A stretch of 60,330 nucleotides of DNA. Origin: an uncultured Myxococcales bacterium. GTDB taxonomy: Bacteria > Myxococcota_A > UBA9042. Made by a program: the position numbers and the translations under genes. Under the pieces are notes generated by a model. That model worked only from the letters and a program-made list of their open reading frames with translations, was not told the DNA's origin and searched no databases. This document shows positions 54,401 through 60,330 of the stretch, in pieces (position 1 is the first letter of the stretch; each line of letters starts with the position of its first letter). The stretch lies in assembly GCA_903896545.1 (NCBI GenBank), contig CAITYF010000198.1:1-60330 (forward strand). Direction: 5' to 3'.

Positions 54401-56308
54401 GACGCCGTGTACAACATGACCGTCGACCGCAATCCCGAGTGCAAAGCGGACGGAACGTGCCCGGGCTGGTTCAACACAAGCGACAGCAACAAGCCGTTCA
54501 AGTGCGCTGAGAAGTACGGGATGACGCCTCAGGCGACACCGCCCGCCGTGTGCATGTGGTATCCGCAGGGCTCGTCGACGATTCAGGCCGTCGGTCGCTG
54601 CGACGGAGGCACCGCGCAAGCGTGCACCGCGGCGCACATGCAGGCCGAGCTTATCAACACGACGTCGACGAACGGCACCGCGCGCTACAAGTGCGACAAG
54701 TGCTCCGCAGAGACGTGGAAGGACGCGAAGGGCAAGTCGCAACCGCTGTGGGTCAAGCGCTGGCGCCTGATTTCGCCCGAAGTCTGCCAGACGATGCACG
54801 CGAACCTCGTTCGCGCGTTCCTGATGCACGAGCCGCTGCCGGGCATGCTGTACGTCAAGCCGACGGCAGCACAGCTCGGTCGGTTCGTGCTGGGTAAGCC
54901 GGCGAATTCAACGCTGGATCCGGTCGAATTCGCCAAGCTGATCACAATCGGCGTGGGTCCGGAGCTCATCAACTACATGCTGGACAAGGATCGCGCGGCG
55001 TACTGGGATGCGCTGTATCCGAATCTGACCTTGGCTGACTGCGCGAAAGATCCGAGCGACCCCAAGCCGTCCCCGTTCACGGATCCGAACGTGAACTACC
55101 AGATCTGCGCGGCGAATCAGTTCCCGGATGGGACCGCCTGCCCGCCGAAGGACAGCAACGGGAAGCCGTATACGGATGCCCAGGGCAACGCCATCGACCC
55201 GGACGAGTTCTGCCAAAGCGGTTTCTGCGCGCGCGACACGGGCGTGTGCGAGGAAGGTTATGGGCGTTACGAAAACGCGGACAATGCGGACCGCAACGAC
55301 GACAAGCAGCCCGAGGATCCCTCGCAGGATGCGATCGCGTTCGTGCAATCCAACGTGGGTGCGAAAGAGTTCAAGAAGATCAAGGACCCCACGTTGGCCA
55401 AGAAGGATCCGCAGCGTCGCAACTTTTCGCAAAGCATGAAGGTCAGCAACACGCTCAAGATCTTCGGCACCAGCAACACCCTGATGGGCGCGGACCAGAC
55501 ATTGGGCGGCGATCAGGATGCGCCGAAGTCGGCGTCGCTGTCCCAGAGCGTCATCGTCTTTGGCGTGACGATCCCGGGTGGCGGTGACCCGCCGTCGAAG
55601 TGCGACGGCGCGAAGTGGGAAAATGGCAAGTTCAAGCAGAAGGCCCCCGACGCCAAGTGCGCGATGGGCCTGACCGTAAACTGGTCGGCGCTGCCGAAGC
55701 TGAAGTTCTGCGGCCCAGTGCCCGGCAAGTGCGCCAGCGCCGGAAAGCCGGGTGCGGTTTGCAGAAGCAAGCTCATCATCGGGCCGTTTGGCGTACCGAT
55801 CACAATCGAGGCAGCGGTACAGCTCACGGCGTGCGTGGAAGTCGGTGCCGGGGTTGACCCGAAGACGTTCGAGGGCGGCCTGCTCGTGACACCGAATGTG
55901 GGTATTGGCGTTTCCGTCAAGGGCGGCGTTGGCTTCAAACAGAAAGTCGGCGGGATTGAAGTCAAGCTGTTCGGCGGCGTCAAGGCCGCGATCACGATTG
56001 TCAAGTTGAGTTTCCCGATCAAGTTCATGATGGGCAACAAGCTCATCGAGAAAACGCTTCAGGGTAATAATCTCAACAACATGCACCAACTCGGCCTCTC
56101 CACGTCGATCAGCGCGGAGATGAACGTTCTGAAGCTCCTCATGTCGTTCTTCTTCGAGGCTGGCACGGCGGTGGGCCTTTTCGATGCCAAGTTGGAGTGG
56201 GAACAGAAAATATTTGAATTTGGCGGTTTTACCTTTGGTTTCAAGCTCGCCAATGGCGACCCTGTCGTGAAGAAGATTGACTTCGAAGATCGAAGTTCGT
56301 TCCAGTAG
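45458..56308 (+). CDS. Giant secreted multidomain protein B (RCC1-like, DGCGG modules, LamG with SUEL insert)
   Basis: 3616 residues, first gene of operon B. ATG 45458 has AGGAGAGG just upstream and gives a signal peptide (SRRLLLTAALALG...ARPASA-A, cleavage near residue 51). Order: RCC1-like repeats in two blocks (about 75-315 and 435-708) separated by cysteine modules; a long array (712-1930) of some seventeen C-x-GK-x-CGxDGCGGxCG modules interleaved with about six GCCDG...CGW...YxC modules; somatomedin-B-like domain (1852-1885); LamG (2042-2341) carrying a SUEL-type lectin domain (2087-2195); two more LamG-like regions (2395-2825); cysteine-rich part (2835-3265); beta-rich C-terminal domain (3288-3616). 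Giant A has the same plan, but with a large CTDC array and two extra SUEL domains. Likely secreted structural or adhesive protein; partners are the next two genes. Confidence 0.85.
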   Translation: MSSKNPCSAFSPDAGNERVVKNSGSRRLLLTAALALGVFAGQLAARPASAACATVDANTFAAPKMPTDITNVLQLEASLVGHFALQTDNTLRAWNSAGPLAGLEGMKGVRAIATTSYHGLVLKTDGSVQAFGVDSSYGETVVPTFAKAVVQIAAGDQMSYALLSDGTITAWGGSNAVANFGVMSMVGNAANMKSITARGFLAGGVTTTGTVASFINPSLLSGYKPPVGLSGVVKLAATTGAFLALKDTGTVVGWPTTGPAGTVPAGLSGVVDIVTDDNAACAIKIDGKVTCWGSGSWAGLQSATDVSKVALSYDALYTSCPGCGSTPSAGCCADDTLSQCVNGSVVQTTCAAGTCGYDGTAGIACATAGAEAPGVARKGCNASGHACIPDCTGKDCGSDGCGGSCGTCPAGITCNASNQCPVAALPTSCQDVAVDGASLLAKPWIGGSNAQIVEHRTTATFAIARRSDGTLSAAGNVPAGLISDMKLGNLTGIKAIAAAAKHVLIIDGSGFVHAYGDASVQSALNVPGSLAAPSGIYPSYAVAAGDTASYALGVDGTVHSWGNGGVEDTITYSNNQANYKSIVAAGALAMGIKTDNSIHVFSANYGTLAPPADLTNVKSIATDGEHLYALTTKGTVVGWGSSAGTYGSPVSWTGIASLSSGTDGLVGIDLNGQAKFYALTNASKAGTLLTGAKGISNLSYSDGYFVVTSCPSACGSVGAAGCCDGNQYLGCDASGNPTGQTCAQACGWSGTSYGCVANANVYAPNDMPATMCMYQCTPACNGKQCGDDGCLGSCGTCGANETCDASGKCQCTPNCNGKTCGDDGCGGTCGTCAANHPCDVGTGVCSPTCVGDCTGKKCGDDGCGGTCGCGGACCDNSACQPDGTCKSVCTPNCTGKTCGDDGCGGSCGTCSGAYGTCGPLGTCVCTPNCTGKCGGSDGCGGTCFATCPSGQACNTGTSQTGYTCGCAKQCNGKNCGDDGCGGVCGYCNSPETCQADGTCKYTCTPNCTGKACGDDGCGGSCGTCGSGLTCDNYKTYQCLNVCQPNCAGKTCGDDGCSGWCGLCPGGTSCDATSQCKCTPQCNGKTCGPDGCGGTCGTCGSGSTCGTNGNCAKICVPNCAGKNCGSDGCGGTCGKCAGATQFCHAASGTCRDGQCPNIPIQGCCDGETAYYCGTNGVNVTKNCTAQGQYCGWEPSAANMTISATSYMCLATPLASDPAGKAPRVCPGKPACVPNCSGKGCGSDGCGGSCGTCTGDKQCEFGSGKCVASPCGDVPTVGCCKDGTAVACDPVTKKPTFTKCASATSSTPQQCVWNTNAFQCTASSLVSQSPNTYATPTQYLSTCPASVCVPQCSGKTCGPDGCGGTCGSCGAGSTCNATGTCKANVCVPTCNQKKNVSGQVLSACGYSDGCGGSCGCAPTEVCDSATKACMPNLDCAAVQVYKYGCCDASGGVMKAKVCGAGKVQIATCANGCGWGDDGWGGNAYQCNPAGVTLPPSDPTGKWKRVCPGTTCTPQCAGKTCGDDGCGGQCGTCGAGQCGANGQCISPCDDGYAFGGCCDGDVLKVCKKTSSSDTSTSSKATSICAPGTCGWNATTGSYGCGTSGGSDPTGAKAKTCACVPNCAGKTCGADGCGGQCGTCNAGQKCVSVNPTQSNSYATNQCCAPSCSGKTCGSDGCGGTCGSCPNGQGCDVNGACVSAPPPPSCANTPWQGSCSGEVLQFCSAGQLVKQDCSNGPHCGWNASLGAYSCGTNGQADPAGQYPKASAGTPATCVPNCAGKQCGDDGCGGTCGQCLYQGAVCQNAKCAILNPKTNTYTTNPGHGVCAQGSDYKLNLSTGQCLPTNWGECALGSQHPGKNYCGEQNVNWECQCDAACVDRGDCCADALMACASIASVSGTITCGDGKCQADLGENCSTCAKDCPDPTNGQTCTPPSVNTPPWQAPFFDILGLIGTVAQQSVVASTVLDSVLPTDAPYPRAGLVAYVPRDGTVVGGPLVKAIAGSVKDGGVISTTPGAQGMAIRIGNGTTPTWGTERILLERPLPAKASALNKSLGGLTLSMWVRVPTTAPAVVNPIAMFSRMDTAANVGSQPLCRASRPGDTTLEISCPNANPSAKPAITSVYAYYGTVGAGTGVGAVSCTALSDSKTKGDCTDASIQNLAETACLGKANCTVAAPAAPACATASGEKPVLFVRAACGYASTTDWPSPSLVVEAPASNGSSTGLLRFGTDNATALHSKDSVNDGIWRQVAITFLPYDTNGAGRTTLYVDGVEQESTTAIRFAPFAELVLGAARLSSMPATAPNLAGSWLAGVVDVDEVFLFDRALSAGSIIGLAKKRINGVLAQWPVTDVQKVLATSAGLEGAQASAVPVQSAVLNDMGSYTASATGKPLQTTWSALSVQSGKYAPKLLNADIASVADFTLAGWVRSSQWANGGSILRLLEGSTEQVSINVQEDCGAGARGITAKVLGGKASAIHPSLGCAHLLKSGEWHFVTAVRKAGLLYTYLDGAIISAGSSASSSPLFAGDAATARTLEVPAGVDIGWATLIDHALDGQSVASLNSPGPATWLDGLLYWDGATARLRDFANFHNNLATGSQMPAVYAQDGSSVAQVYTQGAANTPGTISLQDGGTGTNALIIPMQGRLGRFSMLKPVRPFTWVGNVRGKANQPLFTYGFAVKPQSGIPYGWVPKIHATWTYVESPLQTTCAVGVTAERDDGTRAQWATSIAFKGPPSPSGFDVAIAFDGKDAQIAISSAGTNFVGKSAWVNGDQGVQTVEVTENPPALTNQGALMNVKLPDGPYLKLYADSSYPNTGASTFNSVRVYPRALIELELNQVTNHGYDALKCADRNRETLPQVSSGALPSCGACFKGMYEPTGQPGGTCIAQLGWGKACTGQFECASGLCLAGKCTSPAVTDECKSECHKIGRGCEKVPVASNLSYTQCTSACLPFYSKSDPDPNGMTTCEWEPTTEAGGVCTADDQCMAGGCSQVVDAVYNMTVDRNPECKADGTCPGWFNTSDSNKPFKCAEKYGMTPQATPPAVCMWYPQGSSTIQAVGRCDGGTAQACTAAHMQAELINTTSTNGTARYKCDKCSAETWKDAKGKSQPLWVKRWRLISPEVCQTMHANLVRAFLMHEPLPGMLYVKPTAAQLGRFVLGKPANSTLDPVEFAKLITIGVGPELINYMLDKDRAAYWDALYPNLTLADCAKDPSDPKPSPFTDPNVNYQICAANQFPDGTACPPKDSNGKPYTDAQGNAIDPDEFCQSGFCARDTGVCEEGYGRYENADNADRNDDKQPEDPSQDAIAFVQSNVGAKEFKKIKDPTLAKKDPQRRNFSQSMKVSNTLKIFGTSNTLMGADQTLGGDQDAPKSASLSQSVIVFGVTIPGGGDPPSKCDGAKWENGKFKQKAPDAKCAMGLTVNWSALPKLKFCGPVPGKCASAGKPGAVCRSKLIIGPFGVPITIEAAVQLTACVEVGAGVDPKTFEGGLLVTPNVGIGVSVKGGVGFKQKVGGIEVKLFGGVKAAITIVKLSFPIKFMMGNKLIEKTLQGNNLNNMHQLGLSTSISAEMNVLKLLMSFFFEAGTAVGLFDAKLEWEQKIFEFGGFTFGFKLANGDPVVKKIDFEDRSSFQ
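47790..50860 (+). repeat. Coding array of CGxDGCGG modules
   Basis: The array in giant B has sixteen or so units encoding C-x-G-K-x-C-G-x-D-G-C-G-G-x-C-G-x-C. Spacing widens after about 48900 where GCCDG/CGW modules are interleaved. One unit (near 49660) is degenerate, CGYSDGCGG. Confidence 0.7.
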
Positions 56309-56320
56309 GAGAGTGCATCC

Positions 56321-58336
56321 ATGAGTTTGCGCAAAGTAACGATGGGTATTGCCGCCGTGACGGGGCTCGGAGCCGCTGCGTGGTTGCTCGCGCCGGTGGC
56401 GTTCCATTCGAGCGTTTCCGCGACGCGGTCCACCGCGACCGCAGGTCAAAATGCGGTCACGACCGGCCCAGGTGACCGCTCCGAGGTGACGGCCGCGGCA
56501 ACCAAGCGTCCAGTGCTGAGCGGACGGTACGAGGTCAGCCACACGATTCACTTCGAATCGCCGCAGGCCTCGCCCGAAGCCGGGCTCGGACGCGCGACCG
56601 CGGACGCGAGCCTGACCGCAATCCTGGAAGCCGTGGCGCCCCTCGCTCGCGAGGATCAAGAGTGGCTTGCCGTTCGGTTGGTGGACGTCAAGTTGAGCGC
56701 GAATGATGCGGCGCTCAAGATGATGGGGCTGCAAACGGCCGAAATGCAACGCGCGCTCGCTGAGCCGTTCCTCCTGCACCTGGATGCGGAAGGTCGGCTG
56801 GACAAGCCGTACTTTGCGCGTTCAACCGACGATACCGCCCGCGGCGTGCTGACGACCATGCTCGTGTCTGCCCAGTTTGTCCGCCCGTCCGAGAGCGCGA
56901 AGACCTGGCAAACGGAAGAGCGCGACCTGAACCACTCCTTTCACGCCACCTACGCGCCGACTTCCGACGGGCGCGTCGGCAAACGCTGGCTTGTGGATGG
57001 CACCAGCCCCGATGTGATCGCCAAGGGCGAAGTCGATGCCGGGTTCAAGGAGTCGTTGGAAGCGGAATTTGCCGTCGCTGACGGCCCGCTCGTGGAGGTT
57101 CACACGCACCAGACGTTCGCGGCGTCACTCGGTGACGTTGGCGGCACGCCGATGGTCGCGACGGGTGCCTACGACTTGCGGCTCAAGCGCCTCGGACCGG
57201 CACAAACCGCGTTCGCGAAGGCCCTCTCTCCGACGGCGCTGGCCCTCTACGCGCCGCAGGACGAGCCGCGCACTCTCCAGGAGGCGGCCTCGAACCGCGA
57301 CGCCGTCACCATCCTCGACGAAGTCGGCGCGGCGGGCGTTGCCGAAGACCCGGTGCATTACCACACGCTGGTCTCGGAGCTGGGGTCGGTCGTCAAAGTG
57401 AACGACGCGCTCGCGAAGACCCTGACCGCGCAAGTTCGAACGGAGACCAACGAGCCGAAGCGCCGCGCGATCCTGACGGCGTTCGCGGAAGCCGGGACGC
57501 CCGCCGCGCAAGCCGGCTTGGCGGAATTGGCAAGCGACCAGACCGTGGAGGAAGTCGTTCGTCGCCAGGTGCTGGGTGCGTCGGTCTGGCTCACGGAGCC
57601 GACTGAAGCGTTCGCGACGGCCATGACGACGCTTGCGTATGCTGAGCAAAACACCCAGTACGGCAGCGTCGCGTCGCTCGTCATTGGCGCCCACATCAAG
57701 CATCAGGACGCGGAAAAGCCGTCCAACGCCGCGCGCACCCAAGCGTTCGTGCAGCAGGCCACGGGGCGTCTTGTGCCGAACCTGCCTACTGTCTCGGTGC
57801 CCGGCGTGCCACCGATTCACGTCGTCGTGAAGATCCCGCCAGTGGAAGGCGAGACGCGCTGGAACTGGATCGCCGCGCTCGGCAATGCCGCCCTCCCGGA
57901 GACGACGCCGCTGGTCCTGACGCTGCTGCAACACGACCCGGACGAGTTTTCACGCGCGGCCGCGGCGATGTCGACGCGCTTCCTGCCCGTGGCGCAGGTC
58001 GTGCCGGTGCTTGAAAAGCAGATGGCGCAGGAAGACTCGATCCACGTGCGTTCGGCAATTATTAACGCGTGCAACTACTTGGGGCCGGCGGCGACCAAGG
58101 AACTCGTGCACAAGACCCTGCGCTTTGACCACAGCGAGACCGTGCGGCTGACCGCTGCGTTCGTGATTGCGTCGTGGGCGCAAATGGCCCCCGGTTTGAA
58201 CGACCTCCTCAAAGAGGCCTTGGAAAGCGAAAGGAAGCCCGGCGTTGCCGAGGCGCTGCGCAACTATTTGGAGCCCGGTCGCGCTGCCGCGCCGTTCCAG
58301 CTCCTGCCGAACGAGCCGATCAAGGAGGCCCCGTAA
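56321..58336 (+). CDS. HEAT-repeat protein B, paralogue of the operon A protein
   Basis: 671 residues. ATG 56321 lies 12 nt after the giant B stop, with AGGAG overlapping that stop codon. Hydrophobic N-terminal segment (about 7-30), no lipobox. The beta-rich N-part (about 65-310) and helical C-part (about 330-655) align in order with HEAT protein A: QFVRPSES...FHATYAP versus QLVRPAEA...FHAAYAR, and LGPAATKELVHKTLRFD versus MGPAVTEALVKKALYYD. Divergence is high, so the duplication is old. Within the cassette it occupies the same place as its paralogue, between giant and lipoprotein. Possible lipid or beta-sheet chaperone role is inference. Confidence 0.75.
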   Translation: MSLRKVTMGIAAVTGLGAAAWLLAPVAFHSSVSATRSTATAGQNAVTTGPGDRSEVTAAATKRPVLSGRYEVSHTIHFESPQASPEAGLGRATADASLTAILEAVAPLAREDQEWLAVRLVDVKLSANDAALKMMGLQTAEMQRALAEPFLLHLDAEGRLDKPYFARSTDDTARGVLTTMLVSAQFVRPSESAKTWQTEERDLNHSFHATYAPTSDGRVGKRWLVDGTSPDVIAKGEVDAGFKESLEAEFAVADGPLVEVHTHQTFAASLGDVGGTPMVATGAYDLRLKRLGPAQTAFAKALSPTALALYAPQDEPRTLQEAASNRDAVTILDEVGAAGVAEDPVHYHTLVSELGSVVKVNDALAKTLTAQVRTETNEPKRRAILTAFAEAGTPAAQAGLAELASDQTVEEVVRRQVLGASVWLTEPTEAFATAMTTLAYAEQNTQYGSVASLVIGAHIKHQDAEKPSNAARTQAFVQQATGRLVPNLPTVSVPGVPPIHVVVKIPPVEGETRWNWIAALGNAALPETTPLVLTLLQHDPDEFSRAAAAMSTRFLPVAQVVPVLEKQMAQEDSIHVRSAIINACNYLGPAATKELVHKTLRFDHSETVRLTAAFVIASWAQMAPGLNDLLKEALESERKPGVAEALRNYLEPGRAAAPFQLLPNEPIKEAP

Positions 58337-60330
58337 ATGCGACGGTTGCTTGAAATCAACGCGCGGTTTGCGGCGGCCTTCTGGCTGCTCGCGGGCTGTT
58401 TGAGCGCGTGTGGGCACACGACGACGTGCGGCCCCGGCACAGTGGAAGTCGGCGGCGCTTGCCTGGCCGACCCGGACGCGGTGACGTGCGGACCTGGAAC
58501 GGAACTCGTTGGCGGGCACTGCGTCGCGGACGCGACTGCGGCGGACACGTCGACAGGCACGGACGCCGTTGCGGCTGATGTTGGCGAAGACGCGGCAGAC
58601 GTTTTGGACGCGCAGCCTGATGCCGCGTCCGACACGGCCGTGGACATCGCGGGAACGGATGCGGAAGCCGACGAGCTCGACGCGCCGGACACAGCCGATG
58701 CAACGGACACGCCCGACACGATCGATGCCTCAGACGTGATCGTCTGTCAGCCTCTCTGCGCCGGACGCGAGTGCGGTCCCGATAATTGCGGCGGTCAATG
58801 CGGTACCTGCACAACTGCAGAAGCGCCGTTCTGCGACGAAATCAGCGGACAATGCAACGCTCAGTGCGTCCCGCAATGCACCGGCAAGGTGTGCGGCGAC
58901 GACAAATGCGGCGGAACGTGCGGAACCTGCGCGACCGGAACCACCTGCAGCAGCGCAAGTCAGTGCGTCCCGGATGCGTGGACGTGTGCGGCGACCGCCT
59001 ATGCGGCCGGCGACGCGTGCGACTGCGCGTGTGGCGCGGTTGACCCCGACTGCCTTGTGGCAGTGCTCGGCACAGTCGGCTGCGGCGCGTACGAAGAGTG
59101 CGACAGCAGCGGTAAGTGCGTTTCCACCGTTCCCGCGGCGTGGACGTGCAACCCGTTTGAGTACAACGGCCTCGATTACTGCAACTGCGGCTGCGGCGCA
59201 CCCGACCCCGATTGCGATTACGGCCTGCCGCTCAAGGGCTGCTTGACCCCGACAGCGACCTGCGACGCGTCGGGTGTTTGCCAGGAATGCGCGCCGGACT
59301 GCACAGGCAAGGCGTGCGGGTCGGACGGCTGCGGCGGCATCTGTGGCGAGTGCAACGATCCGGTAGCCACGGCCTGCGACGCCGGCGTTTGCGTGGACCC
59401 GTGCGCGGGCGGCGTTCCGCTCGTCTGCAAGACCGCGCAGTGCGGCGATGACGGCTGCGGCGGCACCTGCGGCACTTGCGATTCGACCAAGGATTGCAAG
59501 GCAGGAGCCTGCGTGCCCAAGATCGTCGTGGACCCCGCTTCCTGCGCTGGCAACTGCGGCAGCATCGCCCCGATTGGCTGCTATTGCGTCGCTGGATGCG
59601 AAACCGACGGTTCGTGCTGTGCGGACTACGCGGCGCTCTGCAAATGCACGCCGAACTGCACGGACAAAACGTGCGGATCGGACGGCTGCGGTGGCACGTG
59701 TGGTACGTGCGGCGGCGGCAGTCCGTACTGTGACGCCACCGGCAATTGCACGGCGACCTGCACGCCGCAGTGCGACGGCAAAACCTGCGGTGACGACGGT
59801 TGCGGTGGCAACTGCGGCACGTGTGGCAGCGGCATGACCTGCAGCTACGCGGACAAGTGCATCCCCTCGGCGTGGAAATGCGATCCCGGCTCCTATCAGG
59901 ACGCCAAGGCGTGCGATTGCGGCTGCGGCGCCGTTGACCCGGACTGTTCGGATGCAGCGTTGTCCGTCTTCGGTTGCCCGGCTGGCGACGCGTGCAGCGC
60001 AACGGGCTTTTGCAGCGCGACGTTCTGCGCAAACGACAGCGAATGCGGCGTGAAGTGGTGCACCGGCGCGTGGCCGAAGTCGAGCGGCTTCTACGGCGGC
60101 GTTTGCGCCACGCCGCTCGCCGCGGGTCAGCCCGCCGGCACGGTCTGCGAGATCAACGAGCAGTGTGCGTCGAACCTCTGCCTCGAAGGCTTCTGCCGGA
60201 CCCACTGCAGTGTGGACGCAGGCTGCCCGGCGAACGAGCTGTGCCTCGGCTTGTCGGTGCTCGACGGCATCAGCGGCAGCTTGTGGGGCTTCGCCGCCGC
60301 CTGCGACCTGACCCAAGGCAGCGGCACAAC
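58337..60330 (+). CDS. Cysteine-rich lipoprotein B1 (partial, runs off the window)
   Basis: At least 664 codons, no stop in the window. ATG 58337 follows the HEAT gene's TAA directly (TAAATG), and AAGGAGG lies 8 nt upstream, so translation is likely coupled. Lipobox LAGC (Cys21), with SAC at Cys25 as an alternative. Two CGPGT..x..GxC(L/V)AD units, an Asp/Ala-rich spacer (about 56-135), then DGCGG modules (first one altered to DNCGG), three W-x-C...C(D/N)CxCGAxDPDC modules (near 58977, 59137, 59869) and a somatomedin-B-like domain (59536-59645). Same order as lipoprotein A1 at 34051, including the FCxxDSECGVKWCTGAWPKSSGFYGGVC-type segment where A1 has CTGIYAAGGGVFKGVC. About 70 residues should be missing if it matches A1 in length. 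Confidence 0.8.
   Translation, partial: MRRLLEINARFAAAFWLLAGCLSACGHTTTCGPGTVEVGGACLADPDAVTCGPGTELVGGHCVADATAADTSTGTDAVAADVGEDAADVLDAQPDAASDTAVDIAGTDAEADELDAPDTADATDTPDTIDASDVIVCQPLCAGRECGPDNCGGQCGTCTTAEAPFCDEISGQCNAQCVPQCTGKVCGDDKCGGTCGTCATGTTCSSASQCVPDAWTCAATAYAAGDACDCACGAVDPDCLVAVLGTVGCGAYEECDSSGKCVSTVPAAWTCNPFEYNGLDYCNCGCGAPDPDCDYGLPLKGCLTPTATCDASGVCQECAPDCTGKACGSDGCGGICGECNDPVATACDAGVCVDPCAGGVPLVCKTAQCGDDGCGGTCGTCDSTKDCKAGACVPKIVVDPASCAGNCGSIAPIGCYCVAGCETDGSCCADYAALCKCTPNCTDKTCGSDGCGGTCGTCGGGSPYCDATGNCTATCTPQCDGKTCGDDGCGGNCGTCGSGMTCSYADKCIPSAWKCDPGSYQDAKACDCGCGAVDPDCSDAALSVFGCPAGDACSATGFCSATFCANDSECGVKWCTGAWPKSSGFYGGVCATPLAAGQPAGTVCEINEQCASNLCLEGFCRTHCSVDAGCPANELCLGLSVLDGISGSLWGFAAACDLTQGSGT

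Overview
This GC-rich window reads as a stretch of a Myxococcota-type (former deltaproteobacterial) chromosome. The evidence is a run of very large, cysteine-rich secreted proteins and lipoproteins with Asp/Ala/Val-rich spacers after the lipobox, myxobacterial disulfide repeats (CGNG..E..CD.G), a putative-metal-binding CNGKDDNCNG motif, and a polysaccharide-monooxygenase-like protein with a MYXO-CTERM-like tail. There are no tRNAs, rRNAs, CRISPR arrays, phage genes or intact transposases, and no primary-metabolism genes. Almost every product is predicted to be exported.

Layout. 220-6228: a 2002-residue cysteine-rich lipoprotein with LamG-like and Asp-box regions. 6636-8963: a helical lipoprotein of unknown role. 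8966-16752: a segment bounded by two inverted copies of a 139-bp MITE-like element. It holds a secreted HELGH metalloprotease with a C-terminal helix-hairpin-helix, a GT-C-like multi-pass membrane protein, a YtxH-like small protein, one or two tiny membrane ORFs, and an ice-binding-type (DUF3494) lipoprotein whose last codons and stop lie inside the second element. 16972-17931: LPMO-like protein. 18011-20350 (minus): M19-dipeptidase-like lipoprotein. 20661-39209: operon A, made of a giant secreted protein (3824 aa), a HEAT-repeat protein with a vitellogenin-N-like layout, and two cysteine-rich lipoproteins, joined by 11-nt spacing, a 4-nt ATGA overlap and a 16-nt overlap. 39823-44934: a 1703-aa lipoprotein of Dicty_CTDC-type repeats ending in cadherin-like and FG-GAP regions. 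45458-60330 and beyond: operon B, a second giant (3616 aa), a second HEAT protein and a third cysteine-rich lipoprotein that runs off the window.

The strongest candidate for an undescribed system is the duplicated cassette giant - HEAT - lipoprotein. Both giants share the order: signal peptide, RCC1-like propeller, cysteine modules, somatomedin-B-like domain, LamG with a SUEL-type galactose-lectin domain inserted in it, more LamG-like domains, cysteine-rich region, and a private beta-rich C-terminal domain. I infer a surface or matrix assembly for adhesion or glycan/lipid capture, with the HEAT protein and lipoprotein(s) as dedicated partners. This is inference from order and architecture only.

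Between genes there are recurring promoter-like signals (TTGAC, 16-18 nt, then an NANACT-type hexamer), a 107-bp leader shared without gaps by two unrelated genes, and decayed minus-strand gene remnants.
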